A stretch of DNA of 64,000 nucleotides, taken from the NCBI GenBank assembly GCA_903858935.1, contig CAIOKO010000143.1:24841-88840 (forward strand). Direction: 5' to 3'. This DNA is from an uncultured Schlesneria sp. GTDB taxonomy: Bacteria; Planctomycetota; Planctomycetia; Planctomycetales; Planctomycetaceae. Below the pieces are notes generated by a model. It saw nothing but the letters and a program-made list of their open reading frames with translations, was not told the DNA's origin and searched no databases. Position numbers and translations under genes: made by a program. This document shows, one piece after another, positions 46,172 to 54,477 of the stretch. How positions within the stretch are numbered: position 1 is the first letter of the stretch; each line of letters begins with the position of its first letter.

Positions 46172-49015
46172 TTGAACAGTAACGCTGGAGAATCTTCCGT
46201 CTTTCCCAACGACGAACTCTTAGGCAGTGGCTCGCCCATTGGAACTGGTCAAATCCGGGACGTGGGAGAACTGACCGCCAAAGACAAATCCCTGTGGAAT
46301 TCGAACGAATCGGGCTCTCATGCTGTTTCAGACAGCTCCTCTGGCGCAAATCATGAGCTCTTTCGACTGATGGTTGAAACGGTCGAGGACTACGCAATTT
46401 ACATGCTCGACCTGCAGGGTAACATTGTCAGTTGGAATGCCGGTGCCACTCGGATGAAAGGATATTTCGCAGACGAGGTGGTTGGTCAAAACTTTGCGAT
46501 TTTTTATCCTGCAGACGATGTCAAACGTGGTAAGCCGCAAGAATTACTAACAATTGCAATTCGTGACGGGCGAATCGATGACGAAGGCTGGCGATTGCGA
46601 AAGGACGGCACCCGTTTTTGGGCTCACGTCGTTATCACGGCATTGCGCGACGCCAGTAATAATCTTAAGGGATTCTCAAAAATCACCCGCGACCTTACAG
46701 CGCGTAAGCAAGCTGAGGAAGATCTCCGGAAAAGCGAACAGCGGGTGCGCGAGCTTGTGGCGGAATTGGAGGCGGCACTCGACACCATGCCGATTCCGAT
46801 TTTGCGCGCTCACGACCCGGAATGCCTGCATATGACGGGGAATCGCACCGCAGAAGCATTTCTGCGAATCACTCGGGGTGCGGAAGCCTCGTTGAGCGCA
46901 CCCGAAGGGGTCAGGCCTACCAATTACAGGGCCTTCAGGGGAGGCCAGGAATTGAGCTCGAGTGAGATGCCCACCCAAAAGGCCGCTCGCGGAATCACGG
47001 TTCAGGATTTTGACTTTGAGTTTGTCTTCGACGATGGCACAGTTCGCAAAATGCTGGGCTATGCCGTGCCACTCTGGAATGAAACAGGCGAGCCGCGTGG
47101 GGCAATTACCGTCCTGGTTGACATCACCGAGCGTATGCAGATCGAATTGGCATTGAAATTGACCGAGGAACGACTTCGTCTGGCGCTGGAAACCATAAAA
47201 ATAGGAACGTTTGAGGACGATATTTCCAGCGGAGAAATGTTTTGGAATTCCGTCGAATATGAACTTCTGGGGCTCCACCCCGGTGACGCCCCACCGTCCG
47301 CAGAAACCTTTTTTCGCTTCGTCCATCCCGAGGACGCCGAGACACTCTATACGAGGTGGGAACAAGCGAAACGCACTGGAGAATATGACTCTGAGTTTCG
47401 GATCATCAGGGCCGATGGCGAGGAACGCTGGCTGGTTGGTAAGGGGCGTTTTGTCGTCGACAGTCGCGGCAACGGAGAAATTCAAGGGGTCGGAACTCGG
47501 TTTCTGGGTGTGAATTTTGATATTACAGAACGCAAACGCGTCGAACTGGCTCTGATGAAAAGTGAAAAACAATTCCGCGCTTTCTTCGAGAACGCAGGGG
47601 TTGGTTTGACGCAAATTAATTCCATCGGGCAATTCGTCCGAGTCAATGATTCTTTCTGTGAGATCACTGGCTACAGCCGCGAGCAGTTGCTGGGCGGGAT
47701 GCGACCGACGGATCTGGATCACCCGGATGACCGTCCCGTCGATCAAGCTCGAAATGCCGAGTTTATGAGCGGCGCGATTTCGGTTTACGATTTCGAAAAA
47801 CGTTATCTCCGCCAAAACGGGCAGACCGTTTGGGTTCACGTGACAGCCACAGCCTGTCGCGACGCGTCGGGTGCCCTGGAATTTTCTGCAGGAGTGATTA
47901 CCGACATCACCGAGCGTCGACTGGCAGAAAAAGCTTTGTTCGACAAGAAAGAACGACTCCGATCGATTCTTAAGACCGCAGCCGACGCCATCGTCGTCTT
48001 CGACCTGAGCGGCATCATCGACACCGTTAATCCCACCGCCGAGCAAATGTTCGGTTATACGGCTGACGAGATGCTTGGCCAAAATGTCAAAATGCTGATG
48101 CCTCCCCCATTCCATGAAAGGTACGAGAATTTTCTTCAGCGTTATCAAGAAGCTAAGGATGACATCAACTTCCGTATCAGTCGTGAAGTGATCGGGATTC
48201 GGAAAGATGGCTCGCTGCTTCCGATTGATCTGAGTGTGAACAGCGTTGATCATTTGGGGATATTCACCGCCGTTTTGCGAGATATCACCGAACGCAAACG
48301 ACTGGAAAAACATGTCCTTGAGATCGCTGCTGAGGAACAGCGCCGCATTGCTCAGGAACTGCATGACGGGACGCAGCAAGAACTGGCGGGAATGTCGATG
48401 CTCGCCGAAGTCATGGTCAACCTGCTGAGCCAGGTGTCGCAACATGATTTCGCTGACAAGGGCGAGGGGATGATCGATGGCAGGGTCCACAAGCAACTGT
48501 CTGAGATCTCCGGTAAATTATGGCAGAGACTTTCGGAAGCGAGTAAGAATGTCCGAGATCTGTCTCATGGAATTATGCCCGTTCACATCGATCCCGAAGG
48601 CTTGCGGTCTTCCTTAGCGCAGCTGGCTTATTCAACAAATGAAGTGAAGGGAATCAATTGTCGTTTTGAATGCCGCGAGCCTGTCTCCGTCGAGAACGCG
48701 ACCACCGCCACGAATTTGTATCGTATTGCCCAGGAATCATTGAAAAACGCGATTCAACATGGTCAGGCTAATCAAATTGAGATTTACATGGGAACACAAG
48801 GCAATCGCTTTGTGTTGGAAATTCGAGACAACGGAGTTGGTTTTGATCCCGCAAATCTGCCGACGAGTGCGGTCACCGATGAAACTCAGGGAATGGGACT
48901 ACGGATCATGGAGTACCGCGCCCGGATGATCGGTGGCACTCTCATCGTCCGACGTCAGGCTACGGGTGGCATGAGTGTCAAATGTGAAGTTCTATCAGTC
49001 GAGGATTTGCGATAA
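46172..49015 (+). CDS. Multi-PAS sensor histidine kinase (HisKA_3 type)
   Basis: About 947 residues from TTG 46172, which has AAAGGTGG upstream; the track start is TTG 46133. Five PAS/PAC units run in tandem, each ending near an ITERK-like motif (KITRDLTARKQAEE, DITERMQIELAL, DITERKRVEL, DITERRLAEK, DITERKRLEK). The kinase core is of the NarX/DegS class: EEQRRIAQELHDGTQQELAG holds the phospho-accepting histidine, NLYRIAQESLKNAIQHG is the N box and DNGVGFD plus GMGLRIMEYRA the G boxes. There is no transmembrane helix, so it is a cytoplasmic sensor, perhaps redox or ligand dependent through the PAS units. No LuxR-type response regulator is adjacent. Confidence 0.93.
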   Translation: MNSNAGESSVFPNDELLGSGSPIGTGQIRDVGELTAKDKSLWNSNESGSHAVSDSSSGANHELFRLMVETVEDYAIYMLDLQGNIVSWNAGATRMKGYFADEVVGQNFAIFYPADDVKRGKPQELLTIAIRDGRIDDEGWRLRKDGTRFWAHVVITALRDASNNLKGFSKITRDLTARKQAEEDLRKSEQRVRELVAELEAALDTMPIPILRAHDPECLHMTGNRTAEAFLRITRGAEASLSAPEGVRPTNYRAFRGGQELSSSEMPTQKAARGITVQDFDFEFVFDDGTVRKMLGYAVPLWNETGEPRGAITVLVDITERMQIELALKLTEERLRLALETIKIGTFEDDISSGEMFWNSVEYELLGLHPGDAPPSAETFFRFVHPEDAETLYTRWEQAKRTGEYDSEFRIIRADGEERWLVGKGRFVVDSRGNGEIQGVGTRFLGVNFDITERKRVELALMKSEKQFRAFFENAGVGLTQINSIGQFVRVNDSFCEITGYSREQLLGGMRPTDLDHPDDRPVDQARNAEFMSGAISVYDFEKRYLRQNGQTVWVHVTATACRDASGALEFSAGVITDITERRLAEKALFDKKERLRSILKTAADAIVVFDLSGIIDTVNPTAEQMFGYTADEMLGQNVKMLMPPPFHERYENFLQRYQEAKDDINFRISREVIGIRKDGSLLPIDLSVNSVDHLGIFTAVLRDITERKRLEKHVLEIAAEEQRRIAQELHDGTQQELAGMSMLAEVMVNLLSQVSQHDFADKGEGMIDGRVHKQLSEISGKLWQRLSEASKNVRDLSHGIMPVHIDPEGLRSSLAQLAYSTNEVKGINCRFECREPVSVENATTATNLYRIAQESLKNAIQHGQANQIEIYMGTQGNRFVLEIRDNGVGFDPANLPTSAVTDETQGMGLRIMEYRARMIGGTLIVRRQATGGMSVKCEVLSVEDLR

Positions 49016-49033
49016 ACAACACTCTCGTTCTCT

Positions 49034-49086
49034 CGTTACCAAGCTCCAGCTTGGTAACGCCATTCTTCGAAGCTCTGCTTCGCGAA
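49034..49086. repeat. Pair of palindromes of a widespread dispersed-repeat type
   Basis: CGTTACCAAGCT, two bases and AGCTTGGTAACG form a perfect 12-bp hairpin at 49034-49059, followed by CGAAGC-TCT-GCTTCG within 49066-49086. Similar CAAGCTxxAGCTTGG/GAAGCTCTGCTTC pairs are dispersed in many bacterial genomes. It lies 19 bp after the sensor kinase stop and could also end its transcript. Confidence 0.6.
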
Positions 49087-49155
49087 TCGCGTGATACCTT
49101 CCAATCAAAACCTCAATCCTTCTTCAATCAATCATCTCATCGAAGTTCCAAAAAA

Positions 49156-49188
49156 AGTTGGCCAAGTTGGTCAAATTGGTCAAGTTCC
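49156..49188. repeat. 9-bp tandem repeats, copy 1
   Basis: AGTTGGCCA, AGTTGGTCA, AATTGGTCA and a partial AGTTCC follow each other without gaps. On the minus strand the units read TGACCAACT and the like, each opening with TGA or TGG. The array repeats, with one unit fewer, at 49336-49359. Confidence 0.75.
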
Positions 49189-49335
49189 TTTTTTTGTATG
49201 GTTTGGCACATCTCGAAGCTGGTCGATCGTGACCAGCTTCGTTTTCGCCTTGTCTTCTACAGGGCGAGGAAGAGATTGAAATCTTCATTCGTCTGCGATC
49301 CCTCTTCAATCTGTGGTTTCATCCATGTCGAGAAA

Positions 49336-49359
49336 AGTTGGCCAAGTTGGTCAAGTTCC
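49336..49359. repeat. 9-bp tandem repeats, copy 2, overlapping the ATPase stop codon
   Basis: AGTTGGCCA, AGTTGGTCA and AGTTCC. The minus-strand stop TGA of the RepA-like ATPase gene (49351-49353) is part of the repeat. The shared sequence with copy 1, including the flanking A/T run, suggests a short duplication of the gene's 3' end. The rest of 49087-49335 shows no gene. Confidence 0.7.
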
Positions 49360-50514
49360 ATTTTTTGCAGGGTTTTTGTGAACTTTCGCTTTGTCAAATT
49401 CAGCACATATCTCGGCCATTGTCTTCACTTCGGGCGTTCTTAACTGCAGCCCAGGGGAGCGGGAGCTGACAGGTCCCGTCAGCGGATCTGGCAAACGCCA
49501 GAACCATCGCCCGTCTGATTTCTTTTCTTTACCTTTGATACCACCCAGCAGGATCAGTGCGCGCATCAACGTTTTTTCACTGATGTCATGACCAGCCGCA
49601 TCCGCTTTGAGGACGCTTGTATAAACAGGGGCGCCATTCAAACGGTTTTTCAGCCATTCGGTCACCCGAGACATTTCACCCTTCGCCGCCACGTGATGCA
49701 GTCGCTCCGTCACCGTCGTTTCAGCCACATATTGTTCCGCCGTCTGACGGACCCATTCGTTTTCCCAACAGATCCGGTGATTCTCAACCGTAAAGCCGAT
49801 GCCAGGAGGTGTTTCACTCAAGTTGGTTTTAACAGGCAGCAGGATTCGTCGGCCCGGTTCGTTGGGATCATGAACTATCGTCCAGACCGAACGAGCCACC
49901 TCGGCGAGAACCGGAGAGGTCGGCGTCCAACTGCCACGTTTCCCTTTCTCAACCTTGGACGGCGTCGCGATCAACAGGATCGCTATACCTGTTCGGTTTG
50001 CCAGATCCGTCAGCTTTGCCATCGTTCCTCTGAGCTTGGCGTCGTCACGCCCACCCGTCCCATCGAGAAAACAATTGGCGGGGTCAATCACGATCAGGCG
50101 ACAAGGCTCACCCGTCTCACGCAGCAATGTCAGATACAATTCGAGCGATTCAATTTCACCATCGTCATCGAGCCGACTGCGCCTGAATTCAGGTTTTTCC
50201 AGTGTTGTGTTCGTGTCATTAACCACGATGTTGACCAAAGGGATTGCGGCTCCCGCAGCTTCCAGACGAATTCGAACCACTCTGGCGACATCATCTTCAC
50301 CCGAAAACAGTATGACCTGACCCGGCTCCCCTTGTTCCGCGATAGTCAGACCACGCGCACCCTGAGTCAACCGGGCGATGGCATCCATCGCAAACAGGCT
50401 TTTCCCGACTCCCGGCTCCCCGGTCAATAACGTCACTTGCCCCTCGGGGATCACCCCGTTCCAAATCCATCCCAGCGGTTTCGCAGGAATCTCGCTCAAC
50501 TTTTCCAGATTCAT
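49351..50514 (-). CDS. RepA-like AAA ATPase / replicative helicase-type protein
   Basis: A 387-residue RecA-fold ATPase. Start ATG 50514 has GGAGGA six bases upstream and replaces the track start at 50550. Walker A is TGEPGVGKSLFAMD near residue 43, with VILFSGEDD and the Walker B RLIVIDPANCFLDG; this order is that of the AAA_25 / RepA (plasmid RSF1010) hexameric helicase group used by plasmids, phages and integrative elements. The C-terminal ~110 residues contain a winged-helix-like region (SRVTEWLKNRLNGAPVYTSVLKADA... DISEKTLMRAL). It probably unwinds or remodels DNA during replication of the element. It is transcribed away from the rest of the element from a strong promoter. Confidence 0.85.
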   Translation of the reverse strand: MNLEKLSEIPAKPLGWIWNGVIPEGQVTLLTGEPGVGKSLFAMDAIARLTQGARGLTIAEQGEPGQVILFSGEDDVARVVRIRLEAAGAAIPLVNIVVNDTNTTLEKPEFRRSRLDDDGEIESLELYLTLLRETGEPCRLIVIDPANCFLDGTGGRDDAKLRGTMAKLTDLANRTGIAILLIATPSKVEKGKRGSWTPTSPVLAEVARSVWTIVHDPNEPGRRILLPVKTNLSETPPGIGFTVENHRICWENEWVRQTAEQYVAETTVTERLHHVAAKGEMSRVTEWLKNRLNGAPVYTSVLKADAAGHDISEKTLMRALILLGGIKGKEKKSDGRWFWRLPDPLTGPVSSRSPGLQLRTPEVKTMAEICAEFDKAKVHKNPAKNGT

Positions 50515-50582
50515 ACAAGTCCTCCAGATCAATAAAACATCCAATGCCAAAAAACTCTATGGTCATCGCAATAACCGCAAGA

Positions 50583-50611
50583 AGAATAATAATAAAATCA
50601 TGTAGTGTCAA
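50583..50611 (-). promoter_or_regulatory. Sigma-70-type promoter of the RepA-like gene
   Basis: TTGACA, 17 bases, TATTCT on the minus strand, about 70 bp upstream of ATG 50514 in an A/T-rich stretch. The -35 box is a perfect consensus. Confidence 0.6.
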
Positions 50612-51217
50612 TAAAAGTTTACTAAATTATTTGTCGTTATTGGTGGTTCAGGCGGGTGGAGAGATGGTGGTTGGGGAATTTGGTTCGCAGGAGAAGGGAG
50701 AGTATGTTGGCTCCTGTCGGTCTGCGATTTCCAGCCGATTTCCGACGCTCATCGAAGGTCGGTCGGTTCACAGTCTGAAGGGCTGACGCACATCAGCTCG
50801 GGGCAAGCTCGTCGTCGAGCGCCGCCCCGGGTACTCATCCCAATAATCCAAAATCACCCTGAAAAGGCAGGGGAAACCATCCAGACAAAAAACGTCCAAA
50901 CGGTGGTGTTTTTTCGGAGGAGAATTTTGTTTATCCCGCCGTGGATTAGAGGAGGATAATCAGGATCTTGAACAGCGGGCAATGAAGTCAACGAAGGAGC
51001 AGTTGGCAGGGGGCGGCCGTCTGTTCATTCCTGGTTCGCCTCCGGCAACATCATCTCGCAAGCTCCGTTGGCCAGTTTGATTTAATCGTATGATCGGACT
51101 TCCGCGTCTTTCCTTGATTCCTGCTCAATTCGCCGGTTTGAATTCCCGACAAATTCAAAACCAGACCCGGAAGAATTTGGGACGCCGCCCAGCACCGCGA
51201 TTTCAATGTCGTCTTCG
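50612..51217. other. Non-coding stretch with a strong nested hairpin
   Basis: About 600 bp with no credible ORF. At 50799-50829 a nested hairpin is formed by CGGGGC/GCCCCG and GCTCG-TCGT-CGAGC. The words GGCTGACGCAC...CTCG at 50781 recur at about 51741, so a short dispersed repeat is likely. Confidence 0.45.
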
Positions 51218-51352
51218 TTAATTGACGAGTTCTGTGAGATGCCGTACCGCGGCGAGAACTTGCTGAATGATAGCGAGTACAAATCCGAGCAACAGGGCGA
51301 TAATCGCCATCACAACCAGTAGCTCGATCAGAGAATATCCTCGTCGTCGCAT
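51218..51352 (-). CDS. 44-residue pseudopilin N-terminus (orphan or gene remnant)
   Basis: ATG 51352 to TAA 51218 encodes 44 residues beginning MRRRGYSLIELLVVMAIIAL, a clear prepilin signal and N-methylation motif with the E at +5, then IIQQVLAAVRHLTELVN and a stop. Normal pseudopilins and DUF1559 proteins go on for hundreds of residues. The DNA after the stop stays open in another frame (51082-51282), so this may be a frameshifted remnant of a longer pilin-like gene, or a true micro-pseudopilin. The ORF track omits it because it is short. Confidence 0.6.
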   Translation of the reverse strand: MRRRGYSLIELLVVMAIIALLLGFVLAIIQQVLAAVRHLTELVN

Positions 51353-52348
51353 GGTCCGCTCATATTCGGTTCAAACAGCGGCTTTAGGGGGTTTAAAAAA
51401 AGACGCTACGTCTTTTTTGTTCTCGCCGAGTCTACCCAACCGAAGGAAACAGCGGAAGTCAAAAAATCTGCAAAACACGAAATTCAACAAACGTTTGAAA
51501 GGTCAGTTGTCACGCGGTCGCATCGAACCTCAGGGCTGGCAGGCTCCCTGATCGGGCTTCGTCCGCAACCCGATCACGCGAAGAATCTGAACCACAGAAC
51601 AGACGAAATACACCAGTCGACGCGTCAGCCCCGTGGACTCTTTATTCGGCGAATACGGACTGTCGGTCGTTTTTTTTGTAACCCACTTCCGCGTATGCGT
51701 GGTTAATTCCGTCGCTGAACTTGATCGGCGAAGAGTCCGCAGGCTGACGCACCCTGGCTCGCCTCGTTCAACGCGCGAATGATTTCCCTGATTTTAAACC
51801 CGTCAGTCGACGCGAATGAACCGGCTGAACCGGCCGGGGTGCGTCATCCCTCGAACTCTTTTTTTCGAGAAACTCATCGCGCTACGCAAAGAAATAAAAC
51901 GTTCGTAGAACAAAGAGCCAGAACATCAAGAACACGGCCTGTTCTGAGTACCAGGCAAAGGATTCATGCCGAAGATTGGTGAACGATCTCATCAAACACT
52001 GATGAATTCCGTCCGTTTAACGTCAGGCAAGTTTCTGTTTTTTCTGCGCGTGGCGCCACGAAATATGCCGCTGTTGTGAGCCTTACCGCTTAGTAAGTTG
52101 CGTTTCCGACACCGAAAAAGCTGTGACGATCCGTTTCGTTAAATTCAGAGGCTGCAGGTGGCAGAATTCAAACCCATGCCGAATGCCGCAGCTTACTGCG
52201 TTTCCCCATGGTACTTCGGGAAATTCTGCACCGAAACAATATGATGTGATTGGCAAGTGCCTACAATCCCACTTAAAGTGTGGAAACCTTCCATATTCAG
52301 TCATATATTTGGGGCCGCATAACTCTCAATTTTGCGAGGATTCAGTCG
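51353..52348. other. 1-kb non-coding region between accessory genes
   Basis: No credible gene. A symmetrical A7-GACG-CTA-CGTC-T6 hairpin at 51394-51418 could terminate transcription in both directions. TGATCGGG/CCCGATCA forms a stem around 51550-51577. Two TGAACCGGC units stand at 51817-51834. It may hold the debris of past insertions. Confidence 0.45.
51394..51418. terminator. Bidirectional terminator-like hairpin
   Basis: A-run, GACG, three-base loop, CGTC, T-run. Either strand would give a short stem followed by U's. It is upstream of the pseudopilin fragment rather than after a recognised gene. Confidence 0.4.
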
Positions 52349-53293
52349 ATGCGATCTTTCGGTGGGGAGGTGATTGAGACGAACGACCTGGGCGTCGTTG
52401 CGGAGAATTGTCCGTACTGTGATCGATTGACGAGTTGTCTGTTGAGGACTGTGAGTCGAGGCAACTACGTCTTCTTCGTGAAAATGGCGGAGTTGTCACG
52501 GGAAAGTTCCTGCATGTGCACGGACTGTCTCAAGACGTTTCCCGGCAAGCCGAACTGGAGTTACGCCGGGGTGGTGCCGATCCGGGAAGCCAGCAGCATG
52601 GAACTGGACGATCTTTTGACGAAGACAAACCCGATTCTGGCCGATCGAATTCATTTCAAAGAGCAGATTCGGGAGTTGGGTGGCGACGATCGTTTCGCTG
52701 TTGCGTTCGATAATGTCGATGGTATGCGGCCAGGACCGCTTCGGTCCGATTTGATGCGAAAATTGGTTGACTGGCCCAGCATGGGTGAAACGCAAAGGAC
52801 AGAATTGTCGGAGCACATCGGGGCGCTGTCGCACGCTTGGAAATTCGCTCGACAGATGGCCTTCGGATTTCCTGTATCGTCAGGATTTCTCCCCTTCGTC
52901 GCGGCTGCGATGATGGTTGGTCTGGTTTTGATCTACGCCTTCGAAAGACAGAACTGGTCCTGGACTGCCGTCGCATTAGGAGCAGGTGTGCTGGCAACGC
53001 TGGTTGCCGAAACGATTCTGTTCAAGCGGCAGATACGCAGGTGGACGACGCAGGTTTTGATCCCTGAGGCTCAAGCGGCCAATGTCCCTTTGGAACGTTT
53101 CATCGCCGTCGTTGATGACATTCCAGGCCGCAAACTGCCGGTGAAAGATGATCTCTGGCCTGTGAAAGACCAGCTCGAGAACATTCGCCAGATATTGATC
53201 TCAGAAGTAAAACTAGGCCGCGCGCCGAAATCAGAATCGCATATTGCCGAGACCTCGCCGCCGCCTCAGAAAACCGATCTTGATTCTCCCTGA
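52349..53293 (+). CDS. Zinc-ribbon, two-helix membrane protein of unknown function
   Basis: A 314-residue protein from ATG 52349 (track start 52280 adds 23 residues without similarity). The N-terminus carries NCPYCDRLTSC and, about 35 residues on, SSCMCTDCLKTF, a four-cysteine zinc ribbon. Two transmembrane helices lie at about residues 175-195 (SSGFLPFVAAAMMVGLVLIYAF) and 200-220. The C-terminus is soluble and ends in a polar, proline-rich tail. Related zinc-ribbon membrane proteins are frequent in Planctomycetes. It stands alone between repeat-rich regions, and I cannot tell if it belongs to the host or the element. Confidence 0.7.
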   Translation: MRSFGGEVIETNDLGVVAENCPYCDRLTSCLLRTVSRGNYVFFVKMAELSRESSCMCTDCLKTFPGKPNWSYAGVVPIREASSMELDDLLTKTNPILADRIHFKEQIRELGGDDRFAVAFDNVDGMRPGPLRSDLMRKLVDWPSMGETQRTELSEHIGALSHAWKFARQMAFGFPVSSGFLPFVAAAMMVGLVLIYAFERQNWSWTAVALGAGVLATLVAETILFKRQIRRWTTQVLIPEAQAANVPLERFIAVVDDIPGRKLPVKDDLWPVKDQLENIRQILISEVKLGRAPKSESHIAETSPPPQKTDLDSP

Positions 53294-53985
53294 AAATCGT
53301 GATTCCTTCGCGCTCTTCGCGTCCTTCATGGTGGCTTGATGAAGGGCCGCCTGGCAATCGTTTGTGTTAATTCAGGACGATTAATCACGAGTGTCGAATG
53401 GGGCTGCGGATCGGAAGAAAGTGGTACCACGCTAAGGGGCAAATGGAGCAGCCATGACTTTTCCTGTTTTTCGCGGCTGCTCGCCTTCGCGTGAAAAACC
53501 TCCGGAACTCGAACCGTTTTGAGAACCGGGCGAAGGGTTCTTGCCGCGAGTTTGCAGACGAGCTTTTCTTACACCAAAGACTTTCGATTGTTAAATGTCA
53601 GCCGACCTCATTGTTTCGGAAAGTGAAGAGGATCGGCCACAGATGCACGCAGAGTCACACAGATAAATGCAAGCCAGGAAAAGACAGGCTTTGCAGTTGT
53701 TCAACGATTCTTTTTGGGATTTATTCCTCTTTATCTGTGCGGTTATGTGTGCATCTGTGGCTTAAACTCTTTCGTTGCCTTCTGTTCAAGATCGGGATTT
53801 TATTAGCGGATTGCGGATTACCCTGTCGCGACTTCAAGTTCTCGATTCAGACATGCAGAAAAGATCGCCGAAACAGGCGGAGTATCCCGCCGTCCGAGTT
53901 CGCGTCGCACAATGATGTGATCGCCATGCGAAAAACCCCTGAAACTCACGGAAATCCGCAAGAATCAGGGGTTGAAGGATGGGTG
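53294..53985. other. Repeat-rich intergenic region
   Basis: About 690 bp without a credible gene; the 5' two-thirds of the 53491 ORF lies here but looks like translated repeat DNA. The segment TTCGCGCTCTTCGCGTCC near 53310 belongs to a dispersed-repeat type seen in many genomes, and a large inverted repeat follows at 53636-53761. Confidence 0.5.
53636..53761. repeat. 126-bp element with 32-bp inverted terminal arms
   Basis: The arms begin and end GCCACAGATGCAC and ...CACAGATAAA, match at 27 of 32 positions, and enclose 62 bases. The CCACAGATG...CACAGAT type of sequence is scattered in planctomycete and other genomes. It has no ORF, and may be a MITE-like or REP-like element. Confidence 0.65.
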
Positions 53986-54002
53986 ATGAGGGATTCGAAC
54001 CC
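53980..54002 (-). other. tRNA 3'-end fragment, possible attachment-site remnant
   Basis: The minus strand reads GGGTTCGAATCCCTCATCACCCA: half of a T-stem, a canonical T-loop, the other half, and a 7-base acceptor strand plus discriminator A. The 5' side of the T-stem is already mismatched after three pairs, and no D-arm, anticodon arm or 5' acceptor is present. Such fragments mark attL/attR sites of elements inserted in tRNA genes. Confidence 0.5.
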
Positions 54003-54231
54003 GTCCGAATGTCATGGCAAAAACAAGTCGGCTGAAAATACCTGTGTAAATACCTTTGCAAACTCGGACAAACCCAATGTTTCGCGACGTTCGGGCGCGT
54101 CGCAGGTTTCCGATACGGATCTGACATGGTTCCAAGAGAACTGGCCGATGCTTTCGACTGACGATCAGGAAGCTGTCCGGGAACATGTTGATCATCTGAT
54201 TGCATTCCGAGTGACTGGCGGTGTCCGATGA
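53986..54231 (+). CDS. Small hypothetical protein over the tRNA fragment
   Basis: An 81-residue reading frame from ATG 53986 with AAGGA upstream. Its 5' part is the antisense of the tRNA fragment and looks unnatural, but the C-terminal ~35 residues (LTWFQENWPMLSTDDQEAVREHVDHLIAF) form a convincing amphipathic helical segment like those found behind integrase genes in planctomycete islands. It could be the end of a decayed integrase-linked gene. Confidence 0.35.
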   Translation: MRDSNPSECHGKNKSAENTCVNTFANSDKPNVSRRSGASQVSDTDLTWFQENWPMLSTDDQEAVREHVDHLIAFRVTGGVR

Positions 54232-54477
54232 CGATGAACTGCCACAAGATGACCGGCAATCCAATCATGGCGGGCGATGACACCCCTTTTTTTCCCCCTT
54301 CACGGGTCCTCCCTGGACACCCCCTCCCCCGGCGCGGTCAGACGATGGCGAAAAATCTGTACGAAATAACAAAAAATTTCGTGTTCCTTCCTTCCCTCCT
54401 GTTTCAAAAACGCCTTGGTTTGCCGGAAATCACAAATGACATCGTGAAAAGAACTTCCTACATGGTCGGGGGGTTAA
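54232..54477. other. C-rich leader before the zinc-finger repeat gene
   Basis: The stretch around 54281-54340 is strongly pyrimidine-rich on the plus strand, with a run of seven T's followed by C blocks and GGGTCCTCCCTGG. The 88-residue ORF through it is not convincing. Promoters for the downstream operon should be here. Confidence 0.35.

Noticed and set aside
46676-48496. 606-residue ORF antisense to the sensor kinase
   Set aside because: It is the mirror of the multi-PAS kinase frame, has no family motifs, and the sense strand is clearly coding.
49588-50430. 280-residue ORF antisense to the RepA-like ATPase
   Set aside because: The sense strand carries intact Walker motifs and a ribosome-binding site; the antisense translation is arginine- and proline-rich without motifs.
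50297-50611. 104-residue ORF with a hydrophobic start overlapping the ATPase start
   Set aside because: It needs a TTG start inside the ATPase -35 box, lacks a ribosome-binding site and runs out of frame through the ATPase coding sequence.
51779-51982. 67-residue ORF at 51.8 kb
   Set aside because: No ribosome-binding site or domain; it simply runs through the TGAACCGGC repeat and surrounding non-coding DNA.
53491-53985. N-terminal two-thirds of the 246-residue ORF at 53491
   Set aside because: It translates the inverted-repeat element and other repeat DNA; only the C-terminal helix region looks protein-like.
53980-54002. A complete tRNA gene on the minus strand
   Set aside because: Only the T-arm and 3' acceptor strand are present; no D-arm, anticodon arm or 5' acceptor strand can be folded.
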